The notes: a model not told the origin generated them from the letters alone. A stretch of 64,000 nt of DNA from Paraburkholderia sediminicola (GCF_902859805.1 NZ_CADIKC010000004.1:124001-188000); one strand, 5' to 3'. Positions 44,088-52,405 are shown, numbered from the stretch's first letter. Translations and numbers: made by a program.

Positions 44088-44312
44088 ATGGCAATTCAAT
44101 CACCCTGTATCGACATTTGCAAAATCGACGGCAAAACGGGCTTCTGCATCGGGTGCCTGCGCACCCGTGACGAGATTCGTGAGTGGAAAAACATGACCGA
44201 CTACCGGCGCCATCAGGTTATCAATGACGCTTTGCGCCGCAAGGCCAAGGTGAAACCGCCGGTGCCGGAAACGCCTGAAACGCCTGAAACACCGGAAACG
44301 CAAACGTCGTAA
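44088..44312 (+). CDS. DUF1289 protein with C-terminal ETP repeat
   Basis: This 74-residue cytoplasmic protein has the DUF1289 motif MAIQSPCIDICKIDGKTGFCIGCLRTRDEI (Cys7, Cys11, Cys20 and Cys23, a zinc- or iron-binding pattern) followed by the basic-polar segment to residue 57. It ends in the repeat PETPETPETPETQTS, encoded by four 9-bp units. The gene starts 2 nt after dmeF and is probably cotranslated. DUF1289 proteins are common beside metal or tRNA-modification genes but have no set function. A metal role here is inferred from the operon. Confidence 0.88.
   Translation: MAIQSPCIDICKIDGKTGFCIGCLRTRDEIREWKNMTDYRRHQVINDALRRKAKVKPPVPETPETPETPETQTS
44265..44300 (+). repeat. Four tandem 9-bp units in the DUF1289 gene
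   Basis: Units CCGGAAACG, CCTGAAACG, CCTGAAACA and CCGGAAACG repeat in frame and encode Pro-Glu-Thr. Length variation would only change the number of PET repeats in the tail. Confidence 0.75.
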
Positions 44313-44321
44313 AGACGCCAG

Positions 44322-45467
44322 TCAGTTCGCCTGATCAGCGAACGCATAACTGTTCTTGCCATTGCGCTTGACCCTGTACATCGCCTCGTCGGCTGCGGCC
44401 ACGAGGCGATGGTAATCGTCGACTGAATCCGGAAAACTGGCGATACCGATGCTGGCGCGCACCAGCCCGACGCCCATCGCCTGGTCAGTCTGAACCACGC
44501 AGGCGATGAGCCGCCGGGCGATTTCACCGAGCTCCGCATTCGTCGAAAATTCACGGACCAGAACAGCGAATTCGTCGCCGCCGATCCGGGCAACCACATC
44601 GACTTTGCGTACCGACTCGCGAAAGCGTTTCGACACCGCGATCAGAAATTCATCGCCGACGCGGTGACCAAGCGAGTCGTTGACCTGCTTGAATCCATCC
44701 AGATCGATATACAGCACGGCAATTTTGGAAGGCGCGGTGCGTGCGGACAGTTTCGTCGCCGCCGCTTCGAGCGTGGCAAACAGCTTGCGCCGGTTCGGCA
44801 AGCCGGTCATCGCGTCGTGCAGCGCCGCCCATTCGAATTCATGCGACTGCCCTGCCAGCAGACGATTCCGCTTGGCATACATCCCCAGCGCGGTGATCAG
44901 CATGCAGAACAGCAATGCCGCCGACGCGATCAGCGTGCGCGCGACGTGGGCGATCCGCACGCGCACATCGGCGCTATCGGCGTCGCGCTGCGCCCTCCAC
45001 CAGGCCGACACGGTAATGAGCATGGCGTCCGTGTCGCGCAGATCGGCGTCGGGCGTTAGCGAAGCTGGCGGCAGACGCGGCGCCGACGACGGGCTCGCAT
45101 CCACCAGCGCCGCAAGTGACGCGAGGCGATGGGCGAATTCGGTTCGCGCATGCCGATACCCGGCGGCCTTGGCTTGCGTGGCGTCGGGCAGTTGCTGCCA
45201 GACGTTGACCAGATCCCGCGCGCCTTCCGCCCGATCGACCGCTTCGAGAACGAGCCCCGCGTATTCCTGCTTCAACTGATCGGAAAAGATCGTTCGGATT
45301 TGCAGCGCCAGATACAGAAGGCCGACCAGCAGACAAACCAGCGCGGCGGCGGCGATCGCAGCCGGGCCCAGCCTGAAGCGGTTCGCGAGAGCGCGCCCGC
45401 GAGCGGCGCGCTGGGTACGCGTCCGCTCAGGGATGGGAATAGATGTCTTGCCGGCTTCCGGTGTCAT
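44322..45467 (-). CDS. Membrane-bound diguanylate cyclase
   Basis: This 381-residue inner-membrane enzyme makes cyclic di-GMP. TM1 (about 33-55) and TM2 (about 165-190) bracket a periplasmic sensor loop of about 110 residues. The GGDEF domain (about 215-375) has LHDAMTGLPNRRKLFATLE, DGFKQVNDSLGHRVGD, and the active site ARIGGDEFAVLV, with an RKVD I-site five residues upstream for product inhibition. It is thus predicted active and feedback regulated. Its start codon lies inside the previous gene, which ends at 45427; the 41-bp overlap suggests coupled expression. It converges on DUF1289 with a 9-nt gap. Confidence 0.94.
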   Translation of the reverse strand: MTPEAGKTSIPIPERTRTQRAARGRALANRFRLGPAAIAAAALVCLLVGLLYLALQIRTIFSDQLKQEYAGLVLEAVDRAEGARDLVNVWQQLPDATQAKAAGYRHARTEFAHRLASLAALVDASPSSAPRLPPASLTPDADLRDTDAMLITVSAWWRAQRDADSADVRVRIAHVARTLIASAALLFCMLITALGMYAKRNRLLAGQSHEFEWAALHDAMTGLPNRRKLFATLEAAATKLSARTAPSKIAVLYIDLDGFKQVNDSLGHRVGDEFLIAVSKRFRESVRKVDVVARIGGDEFAVLVREFSTNAELGEIARRLIACVVQTDQAMGVGLVRASIGIASFPDSVDDYHRLVAAADEAMYRVKRNGKNSYAFADQAN

Positions 45468-46239
45468 GCTGGCGGTAGCTCACGCGACGAAAGAACGAAC
45501 CCATCCGGGCAAACAGACTGCCTTTGTGCCTGGCATTTGCCGCCGAAGTCGCACGACGATCCTGCTGCGCGAGACGCGCATCTCTGCTGGGACGGCTGGA
45601 CGCCAACTGCTGCGGAGCAGGACTGGACGGTGCCACCGCAGGGGCAGACGACGCGGCCAGAGCGGTTGTTGCATCCGCCACGACGGTTTCAGTAACCGTA
45701 GGCTCCGGGAGTCGCGTGACTGGACCGGACCAGGAAGCCAGTTTTCCGCCCTCTTCTCCGTCCGGCGCTGCGGCTGCTGCCTGGGTTTGGGTTGTTGCCG
45801 GTGGATCTGCTGTTGCCTGCGCACCCGTGGTTGCCGACGCAATTGCTGTTACCTGCGCTCCGGTTGCCACCGGTTTAACTGCGGGGGCTTGCATACTGCC
45901 CGCTGCGGGCGCCGATTGCGGCGCTGCCGCGAAAGCTGCCGATCGTGGCAGTGCAATCGATTTTGCCAACGCCGGCCCTGCTGCCGCTGACGCAGCTGTG
46001 CCGAGCGCTTGCCGCGCACGCGCCATGGCGTCCGCATACGCCTGTTGATCGTGGTTGAACCAGACACCGTAAGCGACCGTACCCACTACGCCCAGAGCCA
46101 ACGCGCTTGCCGTTGCGACACACAGGGCAAGACGTCCGAACCGGATGGGCGGCGCCGCAGCCGGCGGCTCAGCGCCCGCGTTGAAGTCAGTATCCGGGTT
46201 CTCTACGGCAGGTTTTGAAAATTCGGTATCGTTGAGCAT
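45427..46239 (-). CDS. Membrane-anchored Ala/Pro-rich protein of unknown function
   Basis: This 270-residue protein has a cytoplasmic N-terminus (MLNDTEFSKPAVENPD), one transmembrane helix (about 34-58, LALCVATASALALGVVGTVA) and a long Ala/Thr/Pro-rich low-complexity region outside. The C-terminus is basic (SLFARMGSFFRRVSYRQ). I set the start at 46239 because GGAGAG lies about 9 nt upstream; the frame opens to 46293. No domain is recognised. The gene ends 41 bp into the diguanylate cyclase reading frame, so the two are likely coexpressed. A scaffold or surface-signal role is possible but unsupported. Confidence 0.65.
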   Translation of the reverse strand: MLNDTEFSKPAVENPDTDFNAGAEPPAAAPPIRFGRLALCVATASALALGVVGTVAYGVWFNHDQQAYADAMARARQALGTAASAAAGPALAKSIALPRSAAFAAAPQSAPAAGSMQAPAVKPVATGAQVTAIASATTGAQATADPPATTQTQAAAAAPDGEEGGKLASWSGPVTRLPEPTVTETVVADATTALAASSAPAVAPSSPAPQQLASSRPSRDARLAQQDRRATSAANARHKGSLFARMGSFFRRVSYRQHDTGSRQDIYSHP

Positions 46240-46635
46240 CGCAATACTCTCCGGAATCCTCACATGTCTGGCAGGTCGGCAGACATTGTTCATACGATTC
46301 AGCGAGGTCGATCTGACGTTATTGTCGGAAGAACTTTTCCCGCTCGACGGGTAGCGACAACACGCTAATGCTGCGCTTTAAACGCCGGCTTTGCGAGTCC
46401 GCTTTTGCGTCGATGAGACAGGTAAAAGATTCAACGCCGCGCGTATCCGCGGGCTATGCCACTAGCGCTTGCAGGGCGCTTCCACGCGGGGGCTGGAGGC
46501 GACGATGAAGGCATGCACGGCAGTTCTGCGTCACGCAATAAACACGCCTATGTGGCGCGTGCTTATCGGCAGCGAGCGCTTAAAACGCCATGCATGCCAG
46601 GTGGGGCGCAGAACGCCCCGCACCCGATCCGTCAC
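46240..46635. other. Intergenic region, no gene supported
   Basis: These 396 bp lie between the start of the Ala-rich protein gene and the stop of the cupredoxin gene. Antisense frames here have no ribosome-binding site or motif and are rejected. The leftward promoter of the Ala-rich protein should be within it. Confidence 0.4.
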
Positions 46636-46980
46636 CTATTGCACGGTGATCGTTTCTTTCATATTCGGGTGGATACCGCAAAACACCTTGTAGACGCCTG
46701 GCTTGTCGAACTTGAACTGGAACGTGTCGTTCTGATCGAGCGCGGCGGAGCGGAACATGCCCGCGTCGTTCACAACCGTATGCGGTTCGCCGTCGAGATT
46801 TTTCCACGTCACCGTCGAGCCGGCTTTGACCGTTATCGCCATCGGATTGAACATGAAGTTCTTGATGACCACGGCGTTCGGCGTTTCTGCCCGCGCAACG
46901 GATAATCCGGCCGACGCTGCGATCAGCATCGAACTCCCGAGCAACACGAAAAACGTGCGGCGAATAATTTTAGTTTGCAT
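46636..46980 (-). CDS. Cupredoxin (plastocyanin/amicyanin-like), exported
   Basis: This 114-residue protein has a signal peptide (MQTKIIRRTFFVLLGSSMLI through VARAE, cleavage near residue 31) and a blue-copper domain: IKNFMFNPMAITVKAGSTV, the ligand His in WKNLDGEPHTVVND and the Cys-His-Met set in VFCGIHPNMKETITVQ. It is a periplasmic electron carrier or copper-binding protein. AGGAG lies 8 nt before ATG. It is 33 nt after the metallophosphoesterase, so the two form an operon. Confidence 0.94.
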   Translation of the reverse strand: MQTKIIRRTFFVLLGSSMLIAASAGLSVARAETPNAVVIKNFMFNPMAITVKAGSTVTWKNLDGEPHTVVNDAGMFRSAALDQNDTFQFKFDKPGVYKVFCGIHPNMKETITVQ

Positions 46981-47013
46981 AACTGATCTCCTGCGAAAGA
47001 AAAAATTCTGAAA

Positions 47014-47970
47014 TCAAACAAGTGTCGTATCGGCAAGCGTCGCCTTGAGCGGATGACGCACAATCTTGATGCTGGTCACCCCTAGCATCTTCGGCAGTTC
47101 ATCGCTCGCTACGGTGAGCGGCCCCGGGCCGGGACCGTTGCCGGCGGTCGGCTGCGGATAGGCTGTCGAGCGGGCCGTGTGGAAAGTGATATTGCCTTCG
47201 ACCTTCGACACGATCTGGTGAATATGGCCGTTCAGCACGGTCACCGAGCCGAAGCGCTTCAGATAGCTCATGGCCTGACCGGCATCGCCCGTGCCCCACC
47301 CCCACGGTTCGTAGATCGTCCACATCGGCATATGGGCAAAGACGACGATCGGCGTGCTGGACGAACGGCCCTTCAGGTCATTTTCGAGCCAGGCGAGTTG
47401 ATCGTCGCCGAGACCGCCCAGGCCGTTAGGCTTGAAATGCATCACGTTGACGAGTGCCACGAAATGCACGCCATTGTGGTCGAAGCTGTAATAGCCTTTG
47501 TTGTCCGAAGCCTTGCCGAAGCGGCTGAAGTATTCGGTTCCGGGGCCGTCCGTCACGTCGTGCTCGCCGGGTACGGTATGGAGTTCCGTGATATTCAGAC
47601 CGGACATCAACTGCGCCGCCAGATCGAACTCCGCCGGCTTGGAAAGATGCGTGATGTCGCCCGTGTGGATGGTCAGCGCGGGCTTGACCGGCATGGCATT
47701 GACGTAGTCAATCGTCTGTTTGAGTGTGCCCGCGACGTCCGGGTTGGCTTCTTTATTGAAGCCGATGTGCGAATCGCTGATCTGGAGGAAAAGCGGCACG
47801 CCCATTGACGTCGCGGATGATTTCGCGTCGGCCGCGAGCGCCAGTTCCACCGGTGTGAGAATGCCGCCGGCAAGAACGAACACCGTGCCGACGCCGCCGA
47901 AAGCGAGACACTTCAAGGCGCCACGCCGTGACGGGTTAAATGCAGGATCGGATGAATGATGTGACGACAT
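47014..47970 (-). CDS. Exported metallophosphoesterase (calcineurin-like)
   Basis: This 318-residue hydrolase has a twin-arginine-type signal FNPSRRGALKCLAFGGVG near the N-terminus and the calcineurin-like metal motifs: LQISDSHIGFNKEANP (DxH), HTGDITHLSKPAE (GD), HTVPGEHDVTDG (GEHD, replacing the usual GNHD), FAHMPMW and LNGHIHQIV (GHxH). The Glu in place of Asn is a notable active-site change; it is found in some subgroups. I set the start at 47970 (MSSHHSSDP) with a GAGG site upstream. It and the cupredoxin form an operon, so copper or metal processing outside the cytoplasm is possible. Substrate unknown. Confidence 0.9.
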   Translation of the reverse strand: MSSHHSSDPAFNPSRRGALKCLAFGGVGTVFVLAGGILTPVELALAADAKSSATSMGVPLFLQISDSHIGFNKEANPDVAGTLKQTIDYVNAMPVKPALTIHTGDITHLSKPAEFDLAAQLMSGLNITELHTVPGEHDVTDGPGTEYFSRFGKASDNKGYYSFDHNGVHFVALVNVMHFKPNGLGGLGDDQLAWLENDLKGRSSSTPIVVFAHMPMWTIYEPWGWGTGDAGQAMSYLKRFGSVTVLNGHIHQIVSKVEGNITFHTARSTAYPQPTAGNGPGPGPLTVASDELPKMLGVTSIKIVRHPLKATLADTTLV

Positions 47971-48204
47971 GTTGACCTCACGATAAGGATTCGCAGGCAA
48001 ACCGCAGGATCATCCGGCGGGCCACACGACTCGGTTCATCAGGAATACTGGCGTGCCGCCGGTTTTATTCCCGGCACAGAAAAATAGTGCGGGCAGGCCA
48101 ATCCAACCGCGCACGCCGATGTGACGCCTGCCAGAGTAAATGCGGGAATAGCCGCGCCACGGCGGCGGTCATGCAGGTGAGAGAACCTGAAAGGAGTAGC
48201 TAAC

Positions 48205-48495
48205 ATGGACATCATCGACATGGCCCGCGCCTCGGGCATGGCAATCACCCTCGACGGCAGGATTGGCCGCGAGGAATACCAGAGCGTGTGCGGCTCGCTA
48301 TCCGCGTTACAGCGATTTGCCGAAGCGGTGCGTCAGGGCGCGGCACAACAAAGCGGACATCAGGCACGCACCGCCGCCCACTCGCAGAGCATGAGGAGCA
48401 TGAGGAGCGTGAGGAACTTGAAAAGGCCGGCGCGGCCGCATGCCCGACGCGATTCGAGTGCGGCCGCCCATGCCGCTTCCGAGCATACAAATTGA
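48205..48495 (+). CDS. Small conserved-looking protein of unknown function
   Basis: This 96-residue product begins MDIIDMARASGMAITLDGRI, then GREEYQSVCGSLSALQRFAEAVRQG, an amphipathic-looking helical region. After about residue 48 it becomes low complexity and basic (SMRSMRSVRNLKRPARPHARRD) and contains a 9-bp DNA repeat. AAGGAG lies 7 nt before the ATG, which strongly supports translation. It precedes the histidine-rich membrane protein by 12 nt and is surely cotranscribed. No family recognised. Confidence 0.65.
   Translation: MDIIDMARASGMAITLDGRIGREEYQSVCGSLSALQRFAEAVRQGAAQQSGHQARTAAHSQSMRSMRSVRNLKRPARPHARRDSSAAAHAASEHTN
48388..48414 (+). repeat. Three 9-bp units AGCATGAGG in the small gene
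   Basis: Units AGCATGAGG, AGCATGAGG and AGCGTGAGG repeat in frame (Ser-Met-Arg, Ser-Met-Arg, Ser-Val-Arg). This is the start of the low-complexity tail of the 96-residue protein. Confidence 0.7.
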
Positions 48496-48507
48496 AAGGA
48501 GAATAAT

Positions 48508-49254
48508 GTGCGACCGGAATTGTGGCCCGTTCTGCGCCGCCTGCAACTCGCATCGGGGGTGATGCTGCTCATTTATCTGTTTTTGCACCTGGTCAATCAC
48601 GCGCTCGGAATCTGGTCACTCGATCTTGCCGGGCGCGGACTGACGTTCGCCCTGTGGATCTGGCACAGCGTGCCCGGCACGATCATGTTGTACGGTGCGG
48701 CCCTGATCCATTTCGCGTTGGCTGTGCGTACGATTTACGGACGTCGTCACTGGGTGCTCCCGCCCGCTGAATGGATCCGGCTGTGGGCAGGACTCAGCCT
48801 GCCCCTGCTGCTCATCCGGCATGCCGTAGCAACGCGCCTCGCGACATCGCTGTATGGCTTCGAGCCGAACTACGAGCGCATCGTCATATCGCTGATCACG
48901 AGTGGCACGCAGGGTCTGCAACTTGCGCTGCTCGCGCCAGGCTGGATTCATGGCTGCCTCGGCGTGTGGTTCCGATTGCGTCACTATCCGGCGATGCAAC
49001 GCGCGAGGCCCGCCCTGCTGGCCCTGCTCGTTGGTTTGCCATTGCTATCCGCCGTGGGTTTTCTGCGGATGAAGCAAGCCGTCGTGGCAATGCACGTCGT
49101 TCTCCCCGCGCCTGATTCGAAACTGGTGATGCACCAGCTTGCACTCGATACGTGGCGCCACAGTCTCGTCTCGCTTTACCTGGCCGTGATCGTCAGCGCG
49201 CTTTTAGCGGGTCTGTTGCGGAATTGGCTGGAGCGTCGACCGAGTTCAGCCTGA
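48508..49254 (+). CDS. Six-helix histidine-rich membrane protein, resembling a diheme-b anchor
   Basis: This 248-residue protein is almost entirely membrane: helices near 15-36, 45-73, 93-113, 124-155, 168-186 and 215-238. Histidines fall in adjacent helices at positions apt for heme: His27/31, His53/68, His105 and His148. This pattern resembles SdhC-type diheme cytochrome b and the redox-sensing anchors of CyaC-like bacterial adenylate cyclases. No cyclase or ferredoxin domain follows; it ends RNWLERRPSSA. GGAG lies 6 nt before the GTG start at 48508. It may be an orphan sensor, a cytochrome b or a truncated cyclase. A strong hairpin follows at 49345-49377. Confidence 0.7.
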   Translation: MRPELWPVLRRLQLASGVMLLIYLFLHLVNHALGIWSLDLAGRGLTFALWIWHSVPGTIMLYGAALIHFALAVRTIYGRRHWVLPPAEWIRLWAGLSLPLLLIRHAVATRLATSLYGFEPNYERIVISLITSGTQGLQLALLAPGWIHGCLGVWFRLRHYPAMQRARPALLALLVGLPLLSAVGFLRMKQAVVAMHVVLPAPDSKLVMHQLALDTWRHSLVSLYLAVIVSALLAGLLRNWLERRPSSA

Positions 49255-49344
49255 ACGACACCGGCATTCGCTCGCTTGTCTACCCGGATGCAGATGCCAA
49301 AGCATGGTTGAAGAAGCGGCGCCTGCTCGTTCCATCAGACGTGC

Positions 49345-49377
49345 CGTGGCCCGCATCGTATGACGATGCGGGCCACG
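49345..49377. terminator. Strong 14-bp hairpin, bidirectional terminator candidate
   Basis: Perfect 14-bp arms CGTGGCCCGCATCG / CGATGCGGGCCACG enclose a 5-nt loop. It lies between the rightward membrane protein gene and the leftward M1 peptidase gene, 47 bp from the latter's stop. There is no long T tract on either side, so it may pause transcription or protect the RNA. Confidence 0.75.
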
Positions 49378-49423
49378 TCCCTGCCCTTTTCTCCGGCCCG
49401 GTACAACTACGGGCTTACCAGGT

Positions 49424-51598
49424 TTATTGCCCTTGCTGCGCTTGCGGCTTCAGCTTGAACTTACCTTGATAGCGGATCGTCGGACGCAGCGACTGTGTCG
49501 TCGGCGCGGTCATCAACAATTGACGCGCAAGCGGCGTAGCCGTCGGGCTAAGCGAGCCGATACTGGTTGCCCGCGACGGATCCGCCAGACCGTTCTTCAC
49601 CAGCAGCTTGGCCTCGAGTTGCAGGCTGGTCAGCAAAACCGGATCCTTCAGCGCGTTCCCCTGCGCCAGCAACTGACTCCACGCGTTGTTGCTGTAGTTC
49701 GTCACGTAGTAGTCGAGACCGCTCGGATCCGCGAGCACAGCGGAGCAGCCGTTCAGGCGCACCTGCATTTGCGTGTCCTTCATCGCAACCGTCTTGCGCG
49801 ATGTCAGTCCGTCGCCATAGGCGAGTGTCAACGGAATGGTCCATTGCGTGCCGGGATACTGGTTCTGGTTCGGGAACGGCTGCTGCTTGAGTGTGACCAC
49901 GGTCTGATTGGTCGTCAGATCGCACTGGGTGTCGAGCGAGAGCAAAGGTACGCCGGTTTGCCGCACGAAACTGTCGCCGATCGCGACCATCGGCTCGCCG
50001 CTCGCCTTGGCCAGTTCGTCCCACAACCGCTTCGGCGTGCCGTTGCCGAGTGCATAGTCGGCCAGATACGACTGCAGCCCTTTGCGCAATACGTCCTCGC
50101 CCAGATAATTCTCCAGCATCTTCAGCACGTGGCCGCCCTTGTCGTAGGTAAAGGCGCTTGCGCTCAGCACGAAGTCGTTCGAGGCCCAACCGTTGAAGTT
50201 CGGCTGCACCGGGAACGCTGTGGATTTCAGATCGGCGTTGATGACCGCGTACTTGTTCTTCACGTCATCGACCCAGCTGAAGCGGTCCGGGAAGAAGCGC
50301 ACCTTGGTCTTGTTCTCGAAGAACGTCGCGAACGATTCGTTCAGCCACACGTCGTCCCACCAGTCGAGCGTGACCAGATCGCCGAACCATTGGTGCGCGG
50401 CCTCATGCGTCAAAACCGTCACGCCGTAGTCGGACATGGAGGTGCCGGGCGCCGGCAGAATATCGTCGGCGAATTCGAGAATCGCGCCCCAGTTCTCCAT
50501 GCCGCCGAAGTTCAGGTCCTTCTGCTCCTTGAACGCGTCGTTGGCGGCGATCGTGTCGAACTTGGTGAGCGGCAGCGGAATGCCGGTGTAGCGATAGTAG
50601 TAATCGAGTGCCTGCTTGGTCTGCTGCATGGCCGGTTTCGCCCAGTCGCGCATGCCGGGCGGCGTGAAGATGCGCAGATGCAGACCTTTGTGATCAGGCA
50701 GCGGGCTCGAGAAGTCGTCTTCAAGAATGTCGAACTGGCCGCCGCCGAAGAAGAGCAGATACGAAGGCATCGGCGGGGTCTTTTCGAACGACACCAGTTT
50801 GTAGCCGCTGTCCACGTTCACCGCCGACTTTTCCGCCGCGTTCGAGACGACGTTCCAGTTCTGCGGGACTTCCGCACTCACCTCATAGGTCGGCCGGAAA
50901 GCCGGTTCGTCCCAACCCGGGAACCATTGGCGCGCCAGGTTCGACTCACCTTGCGTGAGAATCGCACCGCTTGTCGTGCCGTCGGTCGACTTGAGATCGA
51001 CGCGGAACACGCCCTCCGCTGCGGAGCAACCCGGATAGGGATCGTCGCCGCAACTGCCGCCGGTCTTGGCGACCGGATCGTCGTAGGTCTTGAAGTTGAT
51101 GATGCCGCTCCACTCCATGTGGAGCGAATAGTTGCCGGCAGCGATCTGCCCGCTCACTGGCCGAAGCTGGTAGAAATCACCGTCATCCTGCGGCGTGGCG
51201 ATCAGCTGGATGTTGCCTGGCTGCAGGGTGATCGTGCCGTTCGTGAACTTGATGCGGTGCCCGGCAATCGTGATCGCATTGACGGCCTTCAGCACCTTGA
51301 TCTGGACATCTGCCCGGCCATCGAATGAAGAGAGCGCCGGGTTCGGCCGGAACCATAGCTTGTAGTTGATCGGTGTGACCGTATCGGGCAATTCGACCGG
51401 CGGCACGCTCTTGTTGATCGATGCGTCCGCAACGATCGGCGCCGTGGGCGGCGCAAGCGCCACTTCAGAGGCAGCGGACGGCGTCTGGGCGGACTTGCTC
51501 GAGAGCGTCGACGAGCCATCTGAACCGCCGCAGCCCGCCAGGACCATTATTCCGGCTAACGCCAGGCACTGTATCTGCAATCGGAAATTTATACGCAT
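49424..51598 (-). CDS. M1-family aminopeptidase, lipoprotein
   Basis: This 724-residue zinc metallopeptidase has a lipoprotein signal (IQCLALAGIMVLAGCGGSDG, lipobox Cys near residue 23), then a Ser/Pro linker and the M1 fold. Substrate-binding GGMENWGAILEFADDIL is the GxMEN motif. The zinc site VLTHEAAHQWFGDLVTLDW with downstream WLNESFATFFE is HExxH-18-E. It removes N-terminal residues from peptides in the periplasm or on the outer membrane. There is a GAGG site before ATG 51598. A conserved helical C-terminal domain is cut short compared with 850-residue family members. Confidence 0.95.
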   Translation of the reverse strand: MRINFRLQIQCLALAGIMVLAGCGGSDGSSTLSSKSAQTPSAASEVALAPPTAPIVADASINKSVPPVELPDTVTPINYKLWFRPNPALSSFDGRADVQIKVLKAVNAITIAGHRIKFTNGTITLQPGNIQLIATPQDDGDFYQLRPVSGQIAAGNYSLHMEWSGIINFKTYDDPVAKTGGSCGDDPYPGCSAAEGVFRVDLKSTDGTTSGAILTQGESNLARQWFPGWDEPAFRPTYEVSAEVPQNWNVVSNAAEKSAVNVDSGYKLVSFEKTPPMPSYLLFFGGGQFDILEDDFSSPLPDHKGLHLRIFTPPGMRDWAKPAMQQTKQALDYYYRYTGIPLPLTKFDTIAANDAFKEQKDLNFGGMENWGAILEFADDILPAPGTSMSDYGVTVLTHEAAHQWFGDLVTLDWWDDVWLNESFATFFENKTKVRFFPDRFSWVDDVKNKYAVINADLKSTAFPVQPNFNGWASNDFVLSASAFTYDKGGHVLKMLENYLGEDVLRKGLQSYLADYALGNGTPKRLWDELAKASGEPMVAIGDSFVRQTGVPLLSLDTQCDLTTNQTVVTLKQQPFPNQNQYPGTQWTIPLTLAYGDGLTSRKTVAMKDTQMQVRLNGCSAVLADPSGLDYYVTNYSNNAWSQLLAQGNALKDPVLLTSLQLEAKLLVKNGLADPSRATSIGSLSPTATPLARQLLMTAPTTQSLRPTIRYQGKFKLKPQAQQGQ

Positions 51599-52158
51599 AG
51601 TTAATCCTCGACTGACAAAATCGGCATAAAGAAAGTGCGATGAGTGCTTAAGCTGTGTTTCTCTGTTTTTTCAGCACAAAAGGTCTCCCGCACTAGCGCC
51701 GGATTGCTAGCGAGAATAAATGGACGTGTTACTACCTCAGCACTTGTGGCTGATTTTCGAATTACGCTTCCTGATTATTACAATACTTTCAGAAAGACGA
51801 CATAAGCCCTCTTTCTGCAGTTGCATGCGATCGCCTGGCTGACGGACAAAGCGGCGGCTTGCCTGCGTCTCCGAGCAGGTGGACTAAAACCGGGTCAGTT
51901 TTTAGCGACAGTGCGTAGCCTAGATTGGCAAACGTTATCGTGTCAACTTCCTTTCACAATCTTTCCGAAATAAGCGCATGGCGTATGCAGATCGAATGGA
52001 TGGAGTAATCGGCAGAGTTAATACTCTAAAGACGGGATACGCGCACATTTCTACGAGAAACTTTATTTTATTGCAGTGCGGAGTGTGCTATCAGACGCGG
52101 CGGCAGCCAATGTCTTTAAAATTAACCCGCTGTTGAGTTCGCGAAAGAAAATAAACCA
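51599..52158. other. Longest non-coding region, AT-rich
   Basis: These 560 bp have a base composition richer in A and T than the flanking genes. An inverted motif CTAAAA...TTTTAG lies near 51883-51905 and may be a hairpin. No frame is supported on either strand. The leftward M1 peptidase promoter should be near 51600-51700. It could be a remnant of an inserted element or an untranslated regulator. Confidence 0.4.
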
Positions 52159-52395
52159 CTAGCGAATGAAGTGACCGCAAATCGGCATGGCATTCAGGCC
52201 CGCATAGAACGATAACTGTCCGCCGCGAACGTCCGCGAATTGATCGGCCGCCAACGCGGAGCCGGCAGCGGCGCCGATCGCAATCAACACGATTGCGATG
52301 CGGCGCAGACGCCCGGCACGGCCAATCAGTGTGCCCGACACGCTACGCCAACTGGCAAGCAAGGTCATGGCGAGTGCAACGATCGCGCAGCACAT
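52159..52395 (-). CDS. Small two-helix membrane protein
   Basis: This 78-residue protein starts MCCAIVALAMTLLASW and has two hydrophobic helices (about 2-15 and 30-47, IAIVLIAIGAAAGSALA). A short tail FYAGLNAMPICGHFIR follows. AAGG lies about 7 nt before the ATG, and the gene begins 10 nt after the SRPBCC gene stop on the same strand. The longer reading back to 52533 overlaps SRPBCC and is not supported. Probably the third gene of the ArsR operon. Function unknown. Confidence 0.5.
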   Translation of the reverse strand: MCCAIVALAMTLLASWRSVSGTLIGRAGRLRRIAIVLIAIGAAAGSALAADQFADVRGGQLSFYAGLNAMPICGHFIR

Positions 52396-52405
52396 GGTCG
52401 CGCCT

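Noticed and set aside
49427..51328. 633-codon open frame on the plus strand
   Set aside because: It is antisense to the M1 peptidase, whose zinc motif and lipoprotein signal are unambiguous.
51883..51905. CTAAAA...TTTTAG inverted motif looking like an insertion-sequence end
   Set aside because: There is no transposase fragment, second end or target duplication. Only a low-confidence hairpin is reported within the intergenic entry.
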